From Maylandia zebra (Eukaryota; Chordata; Actinopteri; Cichliformes; Cichlidae), in NCBI RefSeq assembly GCF_041146795.1, contig NC_135176.1, forward strand, positions 20,371,286 to 20,435,285: DNA of 64,000 nucleotides. Reading direction: 5' to 3'. The notes under the pieces are model-generated. The model saw nothing but the letters and a program-made list of their open reading frames with translations, was not told where the DNA came from and ran no database searches. This document shows positions 34,013-48,400 of this stretch, piece by piece. Position 1 is the stretch's first letter, and the number at the start of each line of letters is the position of its first letter. The position numbers and the translations under genes are program-made.

Positions 34013-37000
34013 CCTGTTTTGATCAGACGCACAACCTCTACATGTAATATGGTGTTTGAAGATGGAAAGCAGAGATGAGGTAAAAGGAAGTTTGAGTGGT
34101 TAATCAAATTGATTGTTTCATTTACTGAGGAAATTTGATCCCGTACAGATTGAAATTGTGTTGTTAAATTGACCAGATGGCATCTCAAATAATGTATCAG
34201 GCTGGTTTCACTTAAGCCCCTTTCAGACATGGGATAGAAAACATCAGTCTTGTAGATTGACAGCACTTGGATTATACATGAATTCTTCTCACGGCTTCGT
34301 TCAGGCACACAAACAGCTTTCAATATATCCAAAAGACCTATCTCACTGGTGTCATTGGGCATTGTAAGCATCACTCTGTAGATGTAGTTTCACTTGAGAA
34401 CATTTGTTCTCTCCTTCATCGTCAGTACCAGCAGGGTTTCTCTGCTTTTGAGTGTGTGGGCTGCTGACTGAGCAGCTTCTCCCACACAAGCTCAGAGACA
34501 TCATCCTGTCTTCTGGACTGAATAAAGCAAACACATACACTTGATTATTGTTTTTGACGCACATGTGACAGCATGCATCCAGACATGCACCATATTAAAA
34601 GAAATATGTAAGTCTTACTAGGTAGACCTAGTGAGATTGCTGTGTCTGAAAGGGGTTTTAGCTGACGGTGTAGTCTTAAAAAAATAAAAGAATGGGGGCT
34701 GTTCACATGAAAACATTTCCTGAGCTTACTCATTTGCAGGGTGAGAGGAGTGACTTTGAAGTAAATTTCTAGACCATCCTCCTAACATACAAGAGTTGGA
34801 CTGGTTTTTGATGGATATAAGCAGTGTGTGAATAACCTGCTTGATGTTTCATAGTTTTGCTATTTTGGGCAGTATCGATTAAAGCAGAGTAGACCCACAA
34901 GAGTGCATGATTTCAGTTGAGGTAGATGATTATAATTTACCTTACTTTTCTTCCCCTCTTGGCTTTCTGTAAATCTTGAGGTCTGTGCAAACAAAAATAT
35001 GTTCCAACCTCAGGAACTGAATATGTCCTGTCAGTTTTTGCTTTAAAGGTCGGTTTTGCCTTTAAATGTCAGAACAGTCTTCACGTAATTTAGTAGTTAT
35101 TCACACTTAGTTCTTGTTTTGTGTTCAATGCATCCACATCTTTCTCTGATTATAAGCAACATTCAGTTGTTCAATAGTTTTGGGGGTTTTTTTTGTTGGT
35201 TTTGTATATATGTGAATTTATAAGAGCCAGGAGGAATGTCAGCAAGCGATGCATGGCCAATGGAGCTAATAGAATTTGAGCAATTAAAATTCAACTTTTA
35301 ATTTTTCTTTCCTCTTTATTTTTTTATTTTTATTTTTTGACATCTTCCATTAGTTTCCTTTTTTTGGAAGTCTCATCAGCTTCTGTCATACCTTTGGTCT
35401 CATGGATAGTTGTGATTTAGACGGAAAGAAAATCTACAATTTGGTACAAATGTAAATATTTAAAAAGATGCCAACCAACATTTGGTAGGAATATTGACTG
35501 TTAATAAAAACATAGTGATTGTATTTCTTTCTAAACAGTTGGAGACCTGGTGTAGTTGGACAGTTCAGTTGTACCAGACTCGTAAAAAGAGGCAGCCGTT
35601 TGTATGGCAGGGAGGGATTACAGTTGTGCTGTAGCATGTAGTGAGTGATGGTGAGTTGTAGTGGCATTGGCGAGTGAAGTAAAAAGAGAAAGCAACTGTG
35701 TGTGTGTGTGTGTGTATCGAAGGGTTTTAAGCTGAGCAGACTTCAGGTGATGTTCTCAGTGCTGATGGTGATGCGAAAGTCGTTTTGGATTTTGTAGAGG
35801 CCACTGATTTTTCCCGGGCAGAAGTGAGAAGGCACGAAGACCTTTCCTTTTCTCTTCTGATCTCACCAGAAGCACACACAGGCTTTCTCAGCATCCAAAT
35901 CACACCTAGACAACTTTCACCTTATAACTGGGTTAGTTCATATAATTTATAACAGACAACACGTGCGATGCAGTGCAAATAATACTAATGCACACCTGAT
36001 TCTTCTTGCATTTCATGACTCTCAATAGTTGCTCCGATGTGATTGTACCACACATTAGCTACTCGCATTACTTCTCATTCAGCACGTGAACTGATAGTGC
36101 TGCGATTATTTTTCAGTGACACATAGCCTCTCTACATTTCCACATTATTCCACCTTCTCCATGTGAACTGTTAGTTGCTTGCCTTGTTGTTGCTGCTGCT
36201 CCAGCCACCTTCTTCCTCTTGCTGATTATTGCAGCTAGAGTGGGAGGGAGCCAAACTGAGCCCTTGCCCTGGACGTACGGCACACGCAGCTGTAGCGTGG
36301 AATGGGGGAAAAAAGCAGCGTTAGGCCTGAAACTGCTGTGGACGATGGGGGGTCTCCCCACTAAGGTAAACACTCAGACCACACACTCAGACCCCTCCCC
36401 GAAACACGCCTACACACTCACCAGCACACACACGCCGTACAGATGCTCCTGTGTCCATACTTCTTACATCTCACTTGCCTTCAGGGATTCAGATTTGTCC
36501 GGATTTTGGAATTTTTTTTATTTTTTGAAACAACTCACCCATCTTTTTTCTCTTCTTATTAATGTTTGTTTGGGGTTTTGGGGGTTTTTTTTCTTTTCTT
36601 TTCTTTTTTTTTTCTTCTTTTTTTTAAATGGGAGATTTTTATTTATTTTTTATTTTTATTTTCCTGTTCAAATCCTTACATTTCCCCTCCCTCCTCCCCT
36701 CAAGTTTTCTCTGCTCATACATTCCTGCTCCTAATGTGACCACTCTCACACAAGTTTTTAAGGACATCTGTGCCCCCTTTAGTCTAAATCTGAACACACT
36801 CTGCAGCAGGCATGTTGTTGTAAGTACGTCCTGTTTCAGCCTATCACCGAAGAGCACCACAGCCAGAGTCGGGGACATTTAGATCGATGGGTTGTCTTAG
36901 TTTTTCTAAAAGCGCCCCTGCGGCCTCTTCGGGGGTTAAGTGCCTTGCGTAAGAGCACAGTGGTAGGGCCTCCACTTCAGAGTTGAATAACCTGGCTCAG

Positions 37001-40000
37001 GATCGGTTGCTGGTTCAACGCTCGACTCCCCCCATCTGAAAACGATTTTTGATGCCGCATTCAACTTGTATGAATGACGATGAACACGGATGCGACCATG
37101 TTGTTTTAAATTACATTTTGTCCTATGTTCTTTCAAATGTTTAATTATCAATAAAATGAATTTCAACTGAATGAAACAATCTCTGTGTGAATATTTGAAG
37201 ATGCAGAAAGCTTGGTGGGTTTTGCCATTTAAACTTTCAGGGCTCAGCATCAGATGACATTTTATTCAGTTTTTTTCCAAAAACATCAATCTATGCTTTT
37301 TCAAATAAAAACCAATACTCTGATAACAATCCAAACCTGATAATTGAGTCGTTTTTAATATACAAAAGAAGTAGTTGAAGGTATCGGACTTCCACCTGCA
37401 AACAAGACCTTTTCATGGATACTCACTGAGTTTCATGCCCTCAACAGCAATTAAGTTTACAAATGGACACTACAGTACTGCATGGGTGTAGTGAAAGCAG
37501 TATACACTAATATACTGAGGTAACATGAGGAGTAGGCCTGTGTACGTAAATGGGCAAAGGTGGAACAGTGAAGGTGAAACTGCAGAGACATCATGCACCA
37601 TTCATTGGAATAATGGTATGGATATGCAGCAGTTTCTACTCTGGTAATAAATGCCTCCATCAGCCAGATTAGTTTATGAAGTAGCTTCACTAATGAATAC
37701 AAACACTTGTTTCCTGTTGAGTGTGCAGTCAGTAAATAATTTAATTGGGGACTTTTCCATTCTGGGCATTGTTAAACATACTCTTTAGAGGTGACCTATA
37801 GTGTTTATTTTTCATTTCTGTATATTCATTCTTTTCTAGGGTAGCTTAGCACAATTCGCAGTTCAGTTCAAGCCTCTGTCCATCCTGGGTCTAAAACAAA
37901 CCTTTTTAGCTCATTTCCTTTTAAAGCTGTCTTATTCTGATTGGCTGTCCTTTCCAAACAGATGGTTTGAACAGCAATTTGGCTGTTCCTGCGGTGACCA
38001 GATTAACCCTATAATGCCTATTTGATACATGGGTTTTTGTGACTTCTGAATCCGTGTGTTTTGTTTTTTTTCCTGAAAAAGCTGAATGAAATGGCGCAAT
38101 AAATTGGACAGAAATTATGGACATAGTAGAAATTATACCAACTCAAATGCAAATTGATTTTTAAAAAATTGTCAGAAGGTTCAATAAACATTCCAGTTTC
38201 AGAAAAAAAAAAAAAAAGAATTTTCTTGCAATTATTGCATGGATATTGTCTGTGTGACTACTCCAATCTAAGAGAGGTGGGGGGACTTGGCCACTCCATT
38301 TTTATGAAACCCATGTTTAATATAAGCATCCACTTTTGAAACATTGTGTTAACCTTCTACATCCATTGTGCACCATTAGTGTAGGTAAATGTGTACACTG
38401 AAAGTGGAGGTTCTTTTTATTGTATTGTATGGAAAGGTAAGATGTGACGGCAAATAATTTTCTCCTAAAGCTTTGCCTTTCAAATCTTATTTCATTGGGC
38501 TTTAGAAAGTCCCACCACAGATAAAATACTACAATTAGTTTGGCTCAAAGGCTTCATGCTGTGTCCCTTAATCTACCATAGCGAGGTAGAGGGAATGTGA
38601 GGAAGAATATAATATTAATGAACTATTCTTAGAAGGGGAAAAAAAGACATGACCAAGAGATGTGGGTAATGCTACAGATTCTTAATTTACCCATCTGCAC
38701 TAACACAGTTGGGCTGAAAATGATGCCATTGATCTCAAATCCCAACCCCCACATCTGTACATTTCTGGTCCTAGTTTTCCAAAATTGTTCAAAACACACT
38801 TGAAGCATCTCATGGACTTAAGACTGGCTTAAGAGGAAACCGGTCTGTGCTTTAGGGTATGACTAAGAACTGATAAGTCTAGTTTATGACAACAGACAGG
38901 ACGAGACTGGGCAAACACATAAAGAACACCACACGATGTGGACCAGACCAAACACGTATTACAGTACTTGGACTTTCAATCACGACCTCTCATGATGCTG
39001 CTGGCATAGTATGAAAAAGGAGCAAGCATTCAAACACACTTATTGAAAATAGCAACGCTTTAATAAAGAGCGATTTTACAAGACTGCAATGTCTAGCTAG
39101 CTAGGTGATAATCGACATTGACATCCATGATGTTTTACAGAGATGCAGATATGGTAACTGTGTTTGAAGTTTGATGGGTTACTTGCAAGTTGCATTTCTG
39201 CATGCGAGGCAGCCTTCAAACAGTTACGGACCCCTACATTGTAAAACAGTTGATTTATGAATGTCAATGAGTGTTCATGTCAAGAGGTAAGTAAAAAATC
39301 TCATGGAGAAATTTCCTTAACGTTTTCCAAACACACCGGTAAGTGAGAGTTCACACAATGGTCATGCTTTTACCGGGCACACAAGCCAATAAAAAGACGA
39401 CACTTAATCATGCAAAAAAAAGACAGTTTCTTTGTCTCTAAAAGTAAAAGAACGAAAAAATTCCTTTGAGTTCTGATATCATCCATCCGTAGTGACTTTG
39501 AATAAGAAGAAGCTGCGCTTTGATGATGACTTTGGTGCAAAAAATGTTCCTGTTTTGAAGAGGACAGACCCTGTCCTGTCCACTTCCTTGATGAAGACAC
39601 TCTTGGTATAGACCAGTTGTGATAGTTTACCCCCATAAACCCCAGCCCTCCCGACCCCACCCTTACTCCTCCAGATGGACACAAACATCACAAACATCAA
39701 CCCTAACCCACCCCGCCCATCGCTGGATGATGACACCTTCAAAGTACAACCATTCAAACACAGATACAGCAATAAATTGTCCCACGTACAGTACGTCATC
39801 CAATGGGGCTTCGATCACTTTACAGAGAGAGAGAGCACGTCTAAAAACACATGAACAGCATTACCTATATACAGAGGACACAGTAACAGTCAGAGGTTGG
39901 CCCAGGATGGATCGAGCTCTGTTGGTGGGAGTGAAGTGCACAATGAAAAGCTCATTCATCTGACGGAGAACGACAAATAACTGCAACAAGGAGTAATGGC

Positions 40001-42432
40001 GCGACATTTTCCCGAAGGAAATACCCAAATCTCAGCTGACCTCTTACATTTATGTTCATTCAAAAGTGAAACCTCAAAGAGAACATCTGCCTGCCCGGTG
40101 ATTCCTAGCACAAATCTCTCTCTGCTGGTAGTAAAGTTGTAGCTGCGGTGAGACTGGTTTTTACATAGCCAGCAGTTACAGTTGCGATTCTTTTTCTTTT
40201 TTTTTTGTTAGAAATCACCAGCATGTGCACTTCCAGCTTCAGACTCACTTTGACTGATTCCACATCTGATGACTCGGGGGTTTCTTTCCCCCCCCCGTTT
40301 TTTGCGTTTTGCAGCAGATGAGTGAACCTAGAGCCACCTTAAAATGATGTGATGTTGTACAGACACGGTCACAAAAACACTCATTGCTAAGTTAGTACAA
40401 GCTACCAGCTCGATAGAGATGTGTAACCTCTAACCGAGGAACATGACCCTGTTTATCTCTATGGGAAGGCATGTGCACACAAACACACATACAGTACATG
40501 TACATAGAACGGACACAACCAATAAAAAAAACGACTTCATACCCAATTGATTATTGCCCCTTTCGACTGTACATCCCAGCAATGATTTTAGGTTTTTGTG
40601 CAGCAGAGCATTGTCCCCTCTTTGAAGGTTTGTGCTATATATATTTTTATATATATCATCTGACTGTGAGTCTAACTCGACCTTGGATCTCCTAGAAAAT
40701 CCACATTAACATTTAATGTCTCATTAGAGCCTCCCTGTCTCTGGCTGTCCGAATTAATCTGCGCGCCGTCGCTGCGGGCTTTGCTCGGGCCGCGATCGAC
40801 AGACATTACGCTCAGCTGCTTTCCACTGCTGTCGTTCACTTGATGCTCCAGACTGACCTTTAGCTGTCCTGTCCATAAACGTTCCACTCTACATTAATAA
40901 CTCGCTTCTCAGTGGCTCTCTTTAAATCCTCCCAGTGGAGGTGAGACTTCTACCCTCATCCATTTTTTTTTTTAAATTTTATTATCTTTTGGGGTGGGTA
41001 GGGTGGGGGTGATAAGGACTTGACAGGAGATTAATTTTGGACAGGACAAATGCTCAGGACAGGGAGGATATCATACAGCTGGGAGTTCGACCATTACTGA
41101 TTGCTAGATTGAAATTCACCTAATGTCAACTCACCTCCTGTGTGGCTCTCAGTGCATTTTTCACAACTTTTAGAGCAGTTCAGTTGTTATCAGAACAGCT
41201 TAGAAAACGAGAAAAAAAAAATCAACAGTATTTTGTACAGAAATCTCATGTGGACATACAGGAACTCTGACACTACAGCAGAAAAAGGCTTCTAACCGGG
41301 CTACAAATGGGTGTATAATGAGATTGCATGATATTGCACGCCTGTAGAAGAGGGCAAAACCCCCCAAAAAACGAAACGAAACACAGTGTGTACATCACGT
41401 CCCCAAGTAGCGGAGGTTTGTTTACATCCAAATGTGATGCCTGGGTCTGGCTCAGTGCTTTCATCAGTTAATTCCAGTGCAGTAACATGTTGGTACCTGG
41501 CAACACATTAATGACATCAGGTACCAAAAGAGAAACACACGCTGTAGCACACCCTACACAGCTCCACGTCCATCCACAATCACACAAGCGTGCCAATTGT
41601 TTTACGCCCGATTCTCTCTGTGAAATTGGCAATTAAGAACAAATGGAGCTCATAAAAAGACTCAAATGGATACGTGGATGCAGCACGCTGAAATGTAGAA
41701 AAAGGAACGCACGCACGCACGCGCAGACACACGAACACACACGCACGCATTCAAATCAATAACTTCTGACATCAGGTGACGGATGGATGACACGTTACCG
41801 GGAACCAATCGGAACAAGATGCTAAAAATCACCTACACAGAAATACACCCTTGGCAAAGGTCACATAGAGTAAAGTGCCAGCAAACGATCCAATCAGAGA
41901 AAGAGACGCGTGTCCTCCAAGTTTGATTCAGCTGAGAGATGGAGAGAGATGCGGGTAAGCCTTTATACAGGAAATTATCAGTATGATGGGGTGAGGGGCG
42001 GGGGGGAAATGGCAAAAGAGCTTCTGCACTTCCAACGAGCTGTCAGTCCTCATAGTGTCATCACAGGTCGTAATTGCCATTTGAACTGGCAAATCAAGCA
42101 GAGGATGAATGGGACTAATGCAGAGCCTCTGGTGCCCCAGCACTATAGATTCAAAGACAGAGAGATCAGTAGCCACATGGAGAGAGGAGAGGAGATTAGA
42201 GGGTCAGGTGACATGGAAACTGACATCAGCGTTTCATCTTCTATCCATCCTCTGGTCCTCCTCTCTCCTTCGTCCTCTCCCCTCCCCTTTTTCTTCCTCT
42301 CTGCCCTCTTCTTTCTTTCCCCTGCGCTGGATTTTGGTTCTGGATTTGCGTTCGCTGCCGACTCTTTCTCTCTGTCTCTTTCCTCTCGCCTTCTCTCTCC
42401 CAGCTTTGCTGCCATGGTTACAACATCATCCC
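34013..42432. other. Region between rbm14 and the picalm-like stop; probable long 3' UTR
   Basis: No gene was recognised in 8.4 kb. The right part is probably 3' UTR of the minus-strand picalm-like gene: minus-strand polyadenylation candidates are AATAAA at 40983-40978 and ATTAAA at 39064-39059. Other contents are a (TG)n at about 35698-35717, long T-rich tracts (35300-35365, 36510-36660), a repeat-like piece at about 36905-37170 ending near AATAAA (37150), and an ACGC/CA-rich tract at about 41700-41750. Exact transcript ends cannot be set from sequence. Confidence 0.45.
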
Positions 42433-45400
42433 CTACATGAAGTGCATCTGCAGAGGACGGGGTGGTGGGGGGGTGAGAGACATGCAAGAGTAATTTAGTT
42501 CAACAAAACAGCTCATCAAGTGTTCAGGCATCTATTGACAAGCGTATTAGCTGCCGCAGTGCCAAGAAAACAGCACCTCGGAGCGGTGATTGTTCAGTAA
42601 ACAATTATATTACTCTGTTATGTTTTGAATAATTGGTCAAAATATACTTGATTGTTTGTGCTCCTGTGAGTCTTGTAACCTTTGCAGCTGATGATTGCTC
42701 GCAGTGAACTTATTTTTTTCTTCTTCACACTTCCTGGTCAATTTTTAAATTACCTGACAACATGACTCATCATTGAGATTCTTGATGGAGCCACTACTTG
42801 AACATTGCTAATCACCCCTAGAGAAACAGCTATGAACGAGTGGCCTCTGTTATTCCCGAGGACTTGAAGAGGCACAGATTCAGTGTTTGTACCAAAGCAA
42901 TATTCTGCCCGTGTTGTTTCTGTGCTGGTACACATCGGTTTAAGATGTGCAATGCAGCCCGTTAATGTGCTCAAATCATTTAAATAGCTCCTATTACTTC
43001 CCAGTTTTCTCCTTTATCTGTTTCTGCTTCAATAATCTGCTTTTCTCAGAAGCTACGCACTGAAGACCATAAATGTTAGAGCTGTCCAATATTTGCAGAT
43101 GATTTAGTTTGGGCAGTTTCTCCATCCACACACCCTCCTTATTACCTACTAAACATTTTGTTTTTTTATTGGTCATGTTTGTAATAGCATTGCTGCTGCT
43201 GCTTCAACAAGGCAGTTTTTTCCCCTACTGTATTGTGACTGCTTTCAAAATTGCTCTGCGTGGTGTCAGATTATCTGTAATTGGTCAAGTGTAAGGAGAA
43301 AGAAAAATACAAAAAAAGCACCCAGACAAGCTGCATGTTTGATTTATGGTTTACAAAGGAATGCACAGCTTGACAACTGCACTTATTTTCTGACATGTGA
43401 TTTGCATGTGAACAGAAGTTGGATAGCTTACCTTAGCATTAAGAGCAGAAACAAAAGTAAAAAAGAATACAAACAAAGAAAAAGAAAAACAGCACACCAA
43501 TAACCCTAAAGAAAATCACTTTTCTCTCTTATTTGATGCCAAGTTGTGGGATTGTGGGGGCATCACTTTATGCCAAGCTAACCAGCGGCCCCAGCCTGCT
43601 CGTTTAACTACATCGATGTAGCCACAAAACAGCTGGGATGCTGTGTATATATAGGATATACTTCATTGGTGACTGACTTCACTGTTGAGGAATTTCCCAT
43701 TTCTTTGCATTGAGAAACTCTTGGGTGGCTCTTGCAGTATGCTATGGATCATTTGCACTGGGAAGTCAGATCTGCAATCTGAGAGAGTATAGAGAAAGTA
43801 TAGCTTTGTGCACTTTAGAATTCATACTACTACTTCTATCTGCAGTTACATCATCACTAAACACTAGTGACCTGATTCCATTGGTAGCCAGGCGATCGTG
43901 GCTCAAGAGTTGGGAGTTCGCCTTGTAATCGGAAGGTTGCCGGTTCGAGCCCCGGCTTGGATAGTCTCGGTCGTTGTGTCCTTGGGCAAGACACTTCACC
44001 CGTTGCCTACTGGTGGTGGTCAGAGGGCCCGGTGGCGCCAGTGTCCGGCAGCCTCGCCTCTGTCAGTGCGCCCCAGGGTGGCTGTGGCTACAATGTAGCT
44101 TGCCAGCACGAATGGGTGGATGACTGGATATGTAAAGCCCTTAGGGACTAGTAAAGCGCTATATAAATACAGGCCATTTACCATCTCGGTTTCACCTGTC
44201 GAAATATTTGTTTCATAACTGTGCAGGCTCTTTTTCTGACACAGTCTAATGCGGCCTTCCTGTTTTTGAGTGTAACCAGTGGTTTGCACCTGTTTGCAAA
44301 AACTCTATATTTCCATTCATGAAGCCATCGCTTGATTATAGACCTTGACAGTGATGCACCTATGTCCAACACCTAAGTGTTGTTAACACATTTAGATTCT
44401 GAAGTTTTTCTTAACCATGGATATGATTATAATCATTATAATTCTGTCTATAATTCTGTTTACTAATCTTCAATGTTCTTTCGGGTGTTTTGTTGTTGCC
44501 AAGCTGGTGAATTCATGGTTTTTAAGAATGTACCAGGTTTTTGCCGCCTCTCTGATTGCTTTATTTTTATTTTTTGGGTGGGGGGGGGGTTGACCCTAAT
44601 GATGATGTCCCTCACTTGCACTGACATCTCCTTGGGCCTCATATTTAAAGTGCAGTGAAAAATCAACACTTTGAATCATCTTCAGATATCGTGTCTTCAA
44701 AGCTTGTCCAAGAACAGAGAAGTAGGCATAACCGGTCATGAAACAGTAAACTGTCCAATTAATGCGAAGCCTCTGAAAATGTGAGAATATCTATAAAACT
44801 TGCTGCAATTCCTAAAAAAGTTTGTCAAATTTTTCTGTTAAACCCCTTGAATTAAAGCTGAAAGTCTACACTTCAATCACATCATGATTGGTTGATTTAA
44901 AATCCACTGTGGTGGTGTACAGAGGCAAAACTACGAAACTTGTGTCTTTGTACCCGTTCTCACTCCCAAAGCGTAACATTTTACGCTAGGTGACAAATCG
45001 TCACCATATTACGTTTTCGGCTACCCACCACGTTCCTAAATGACGACCTCGGAAAAAGAGGAAATAAGAGAACCGAATGGACTGAACCTACACATGTTCG
45101 CTCTTTTTCTTCAAATCGCTTAGAAACACGCTATTTAACATCATCATCTGGTTAAGGTCAGGAATAAGGTTATGGTCAGGGCTAGGGATAAGGTTAGGTT
45201 TAGGGCTGGAATACAGGGCTGGAACGTCTACTACCGCGGGAGCGTCATTGCACTGGATTCCAGCCATAACCCGCCGCGTACCATAAGAATGCCGAAGGTC
45301 TCCTTTCGCGTTCCTCAGGAACGCCGCGGGACGTGACAAAACGTCGACATGTTACGCCTCGGGAGTGAGAACGCTCTGGTCTTTGTGCAACACAACTGCG

Positions 45401-48400
45401 TACAACCATTGCACTACTTGAGATGATCCCATTAGTGCCCATATGCTATGCTCTTGTCCCCACGCTCTCTGGCATGTTCATTAACATTTCTGCTTGTTTT
45501 TGTGAGGGCTGATGTTACCTGTGTTCCTGGGATGGGTCCAAAAGGATTGGTGGGTCTCAGGACAGGCTGGTTATACATGACATGCTGTGGGGGCATCATG
45601 GGAACGCCCCCCATCTGATGATTCATCTGAGGAGGGAGCTTCTCAGAGCACAGGTGAGAGCAGGCAGGGAAGGAGAAGAGTATGAGGGAGCGAAACAGGT
45701 GGGGAGTAAACAGAGCAACGTGAACCGAGACAAAACAATAAAAATAAACAGTATTTATTGGATAAATTAAAAATCTCTGACTGTAAGACCACGATAAGAC
45801 TGGAAGTTGTTCTTTACCATTCCATACACAGGCACTTGGGGTGTCGTCATAGGAAAAGCCACTGGTGCTGGAGCCTGTACAGAAAAACAGGGAGGGGCGT
45901 AATGCACAATACTTTTTAATAGTGACCAAAAGAAATAAATTAAAATTAACGCTAATTCTGTTAGGGCAATTAATTTCTAATCTGTCAAAGATGTACCTCA
46001 AAGAAAGTCATTTTTTGTTTTTTTATGCCAAATAAATATTCCCATTCATTCGGCTTTTACAAGATCTTGTTAAACAAAATCAGCTTTAACGTTTAACAAC
46101 ACTGAATCGAGATGACACCACAAGGGATAAAAGGGCAGTTCTAAGACAGTACAATAAGGAAAATGATTAAGAAAGCAAAGCAGTGCAGTTCTGGAGGATG
46201 TCGTGGACAAAACGAGGAGTGAAGGAAAGGGGGCTGAAGAAACTTACATAGCCAGTATAGATCATCCCATTCTGTCGAGTTAAAGGAAAGAGAGAAAAGA
46301 AAAACAGTTAAAGACCTCTAAAATAGTTCCGCATACCACAATCACAGCCATGCCCGTTCTCTTTCTCCAAACAGGCAGAGAAGATAAAGCGGAATTTTTT
46401 GCACTTTCCTCATGTTAAAATCATCTACTTTCCATTCAAGGCGTGCCACCATCTTTCCAAACCATTTGCCGAGAAAATGAGCAGTTTGAGTTGAGAGGTC
46501 AATCAGTCCAAAATTAAAAGGATGAAACCAGACTGAATTAAAGAGACGTGTAGATAATTGGCATGGAGCACAAAAGGCACAGACACATTTGGGAGCTCCT
46601 TCAAAAGTACTGATGCATTGAAAGAGCTGGATACAGCCTCACTGCCAATCTTCTCAGTGGTCACTTGGTCTCTTTCACATGACCACAATTATTAGACATC
46701 TATAAAGACTTTTGGGAGAAAAATCCAACTGTGCGCAATGTCAGTTTTTATCATTATCTTAAAAAAGCTGAGGCTTTGGGGTTCCAGTTTTAAAAGCTCA
46801 GAAGCGCCTAGAAAAATCTGTTTTGTTTTTATTACCTTATCACATTGTAAAGTCTACCGGCCAGTAGGGAAACACTAATGAGCGATAAAGCAACTGACTA
46901 AACAGCATGGAAGCCAGAAACCTTTTCAGTTTCTTGGCCATCGCGCTGGAGCAAGCCCATCCATTTAGAAATTCACCTAGGATCCCTCATCCACTTATAG
47001 CTAGCTTTGGTTTACAGAAATTTATATGTGAAATTATATTTTAATCCCAAATTAACCAACCATACTAAGTGGAGACTGGAGAAACTGTTAATAAAGCAGA
47101 AACCTTCACACCCATACTGTCTTGAGAAGACATCTAATCAAGCAGCAGAAGTGGGGGAAAAAAGTGTCAGAGGAAGTGTAAGTGCAACCACAGGACCTTG
47201 ATGACGCAAGCACAAACTCTCGCAGGCAATTAAAAAGTAATTGTAGCATTTATTTTACCATTTGAGGAACGGGCATGGGTGCAGGTGCCATGGGATGGGT
47301 GGTGTGAGTCCAGTTGGTGCTGGTGCACATGGTCTTCGATTGCCAGCCACTACCACCCGTCGGCTTCTTCTCTACCAGCTGACTCCACTGGAGCTCTGGC
47401 CTGATGCACAAAAACACACACGATCTAACACGTGCATTTGCAGGTGCACAGAGGATGCAAAAATCATTGAACAGCGTGAGAGATCCGACAGCAGTCGTCT
47501 GCCTGCGGCTCGGCTTTTGATGTAAGGCAAACCCACTCACTTTTTAGCTGGCGTCCCCCCAAACTGCAGGTCTGGGAGAAGAAATAAAACAAAAATAAAC
47601 ATAGCATCAGTTGAAAGGGAGACACAGCAAGACTGGTTAACAGGGAAAATGTGAAGAGAAAATTTGCACATTTTGTACTCACTCCCAACAAGGTTGGCTA
47701 AGGATGAGTCCAAATCATTGGGCAGCATCTTCCCAGAGTGCAACGGGGCTCCAGGACTGTGAATTTGAGTGGGTGGGGATGGCTTTAGCAAGTCACCTGA
47801 TGTCCACAGGTAACCATGGTAACGTGAAAAGAGAAGAAATGAGTCAAAAAGCATGAAGAAGCTAGCTGTCATTGTCAAAGCATAACATGCTTTAAGCGTG
47901 TGCTTGTTTGTATGTGTGTGTGTGTGTGTGAGGTAGTGAGTGGGAATTTACTCTCATGCTTCATTGTACGTTAACATGATTATGTGTACATGTGCGTGCG
48001 TGCGTGTGCGTGCGTGGTCCTACCTCCCCAGGCGTTGTTGTTGTTGGGCACAGTGTGTGTGGTCTGGATGGGGGTGAAGTTAGGCTGCAGGGTGAACAGC
48101 TCACTAGTCAGGTTTGGCACACTGCAGGAAGGAAAATGGAGTGGAAAGCACAGTTTTTTTCCTCACTTTATTCTAAAAATGTAAAGGCTAAAGGCTTTCA
48201 TCTAAAGACGTAGGGTAACTGGACAAAATATCAGGATAAGATCAAGGAAATAGACTTGTGACATTTAACTAATACAAAAAACACTCTTTTTAGCAGTATA
48301 GATAGGAGGCACTTTTTTTCTTTGTAGAAACTATATATAAGCGCAGACAATACACTCACTGGTTGTTGACGGGTACAATAGGTGAGTTAGAGAAGAGATC

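Noticed and set aside
36219-36734. 171-codon plus-strand frame between rbm14 and the picalm-like gene
   Set aside because: The second half is a translated T-rich tract (poly-Phe) and the first half matches nothing I recognise; no supporting splice or poly(A) pattern.
42143-42498. Several overlapping frames at the end of the picalm-like gene
   Set aside because: They come from a CT/AG-rich low-complexity stretch in the 3' UTR and around the last exon, and are open on both strands for compositional reasons.
43898-44151. Possible second tRNA gene at 43.9 kb
   Set aside because: A and B boxes are present but no acceptor stem pairs, and the body and tail show it is a SINE.
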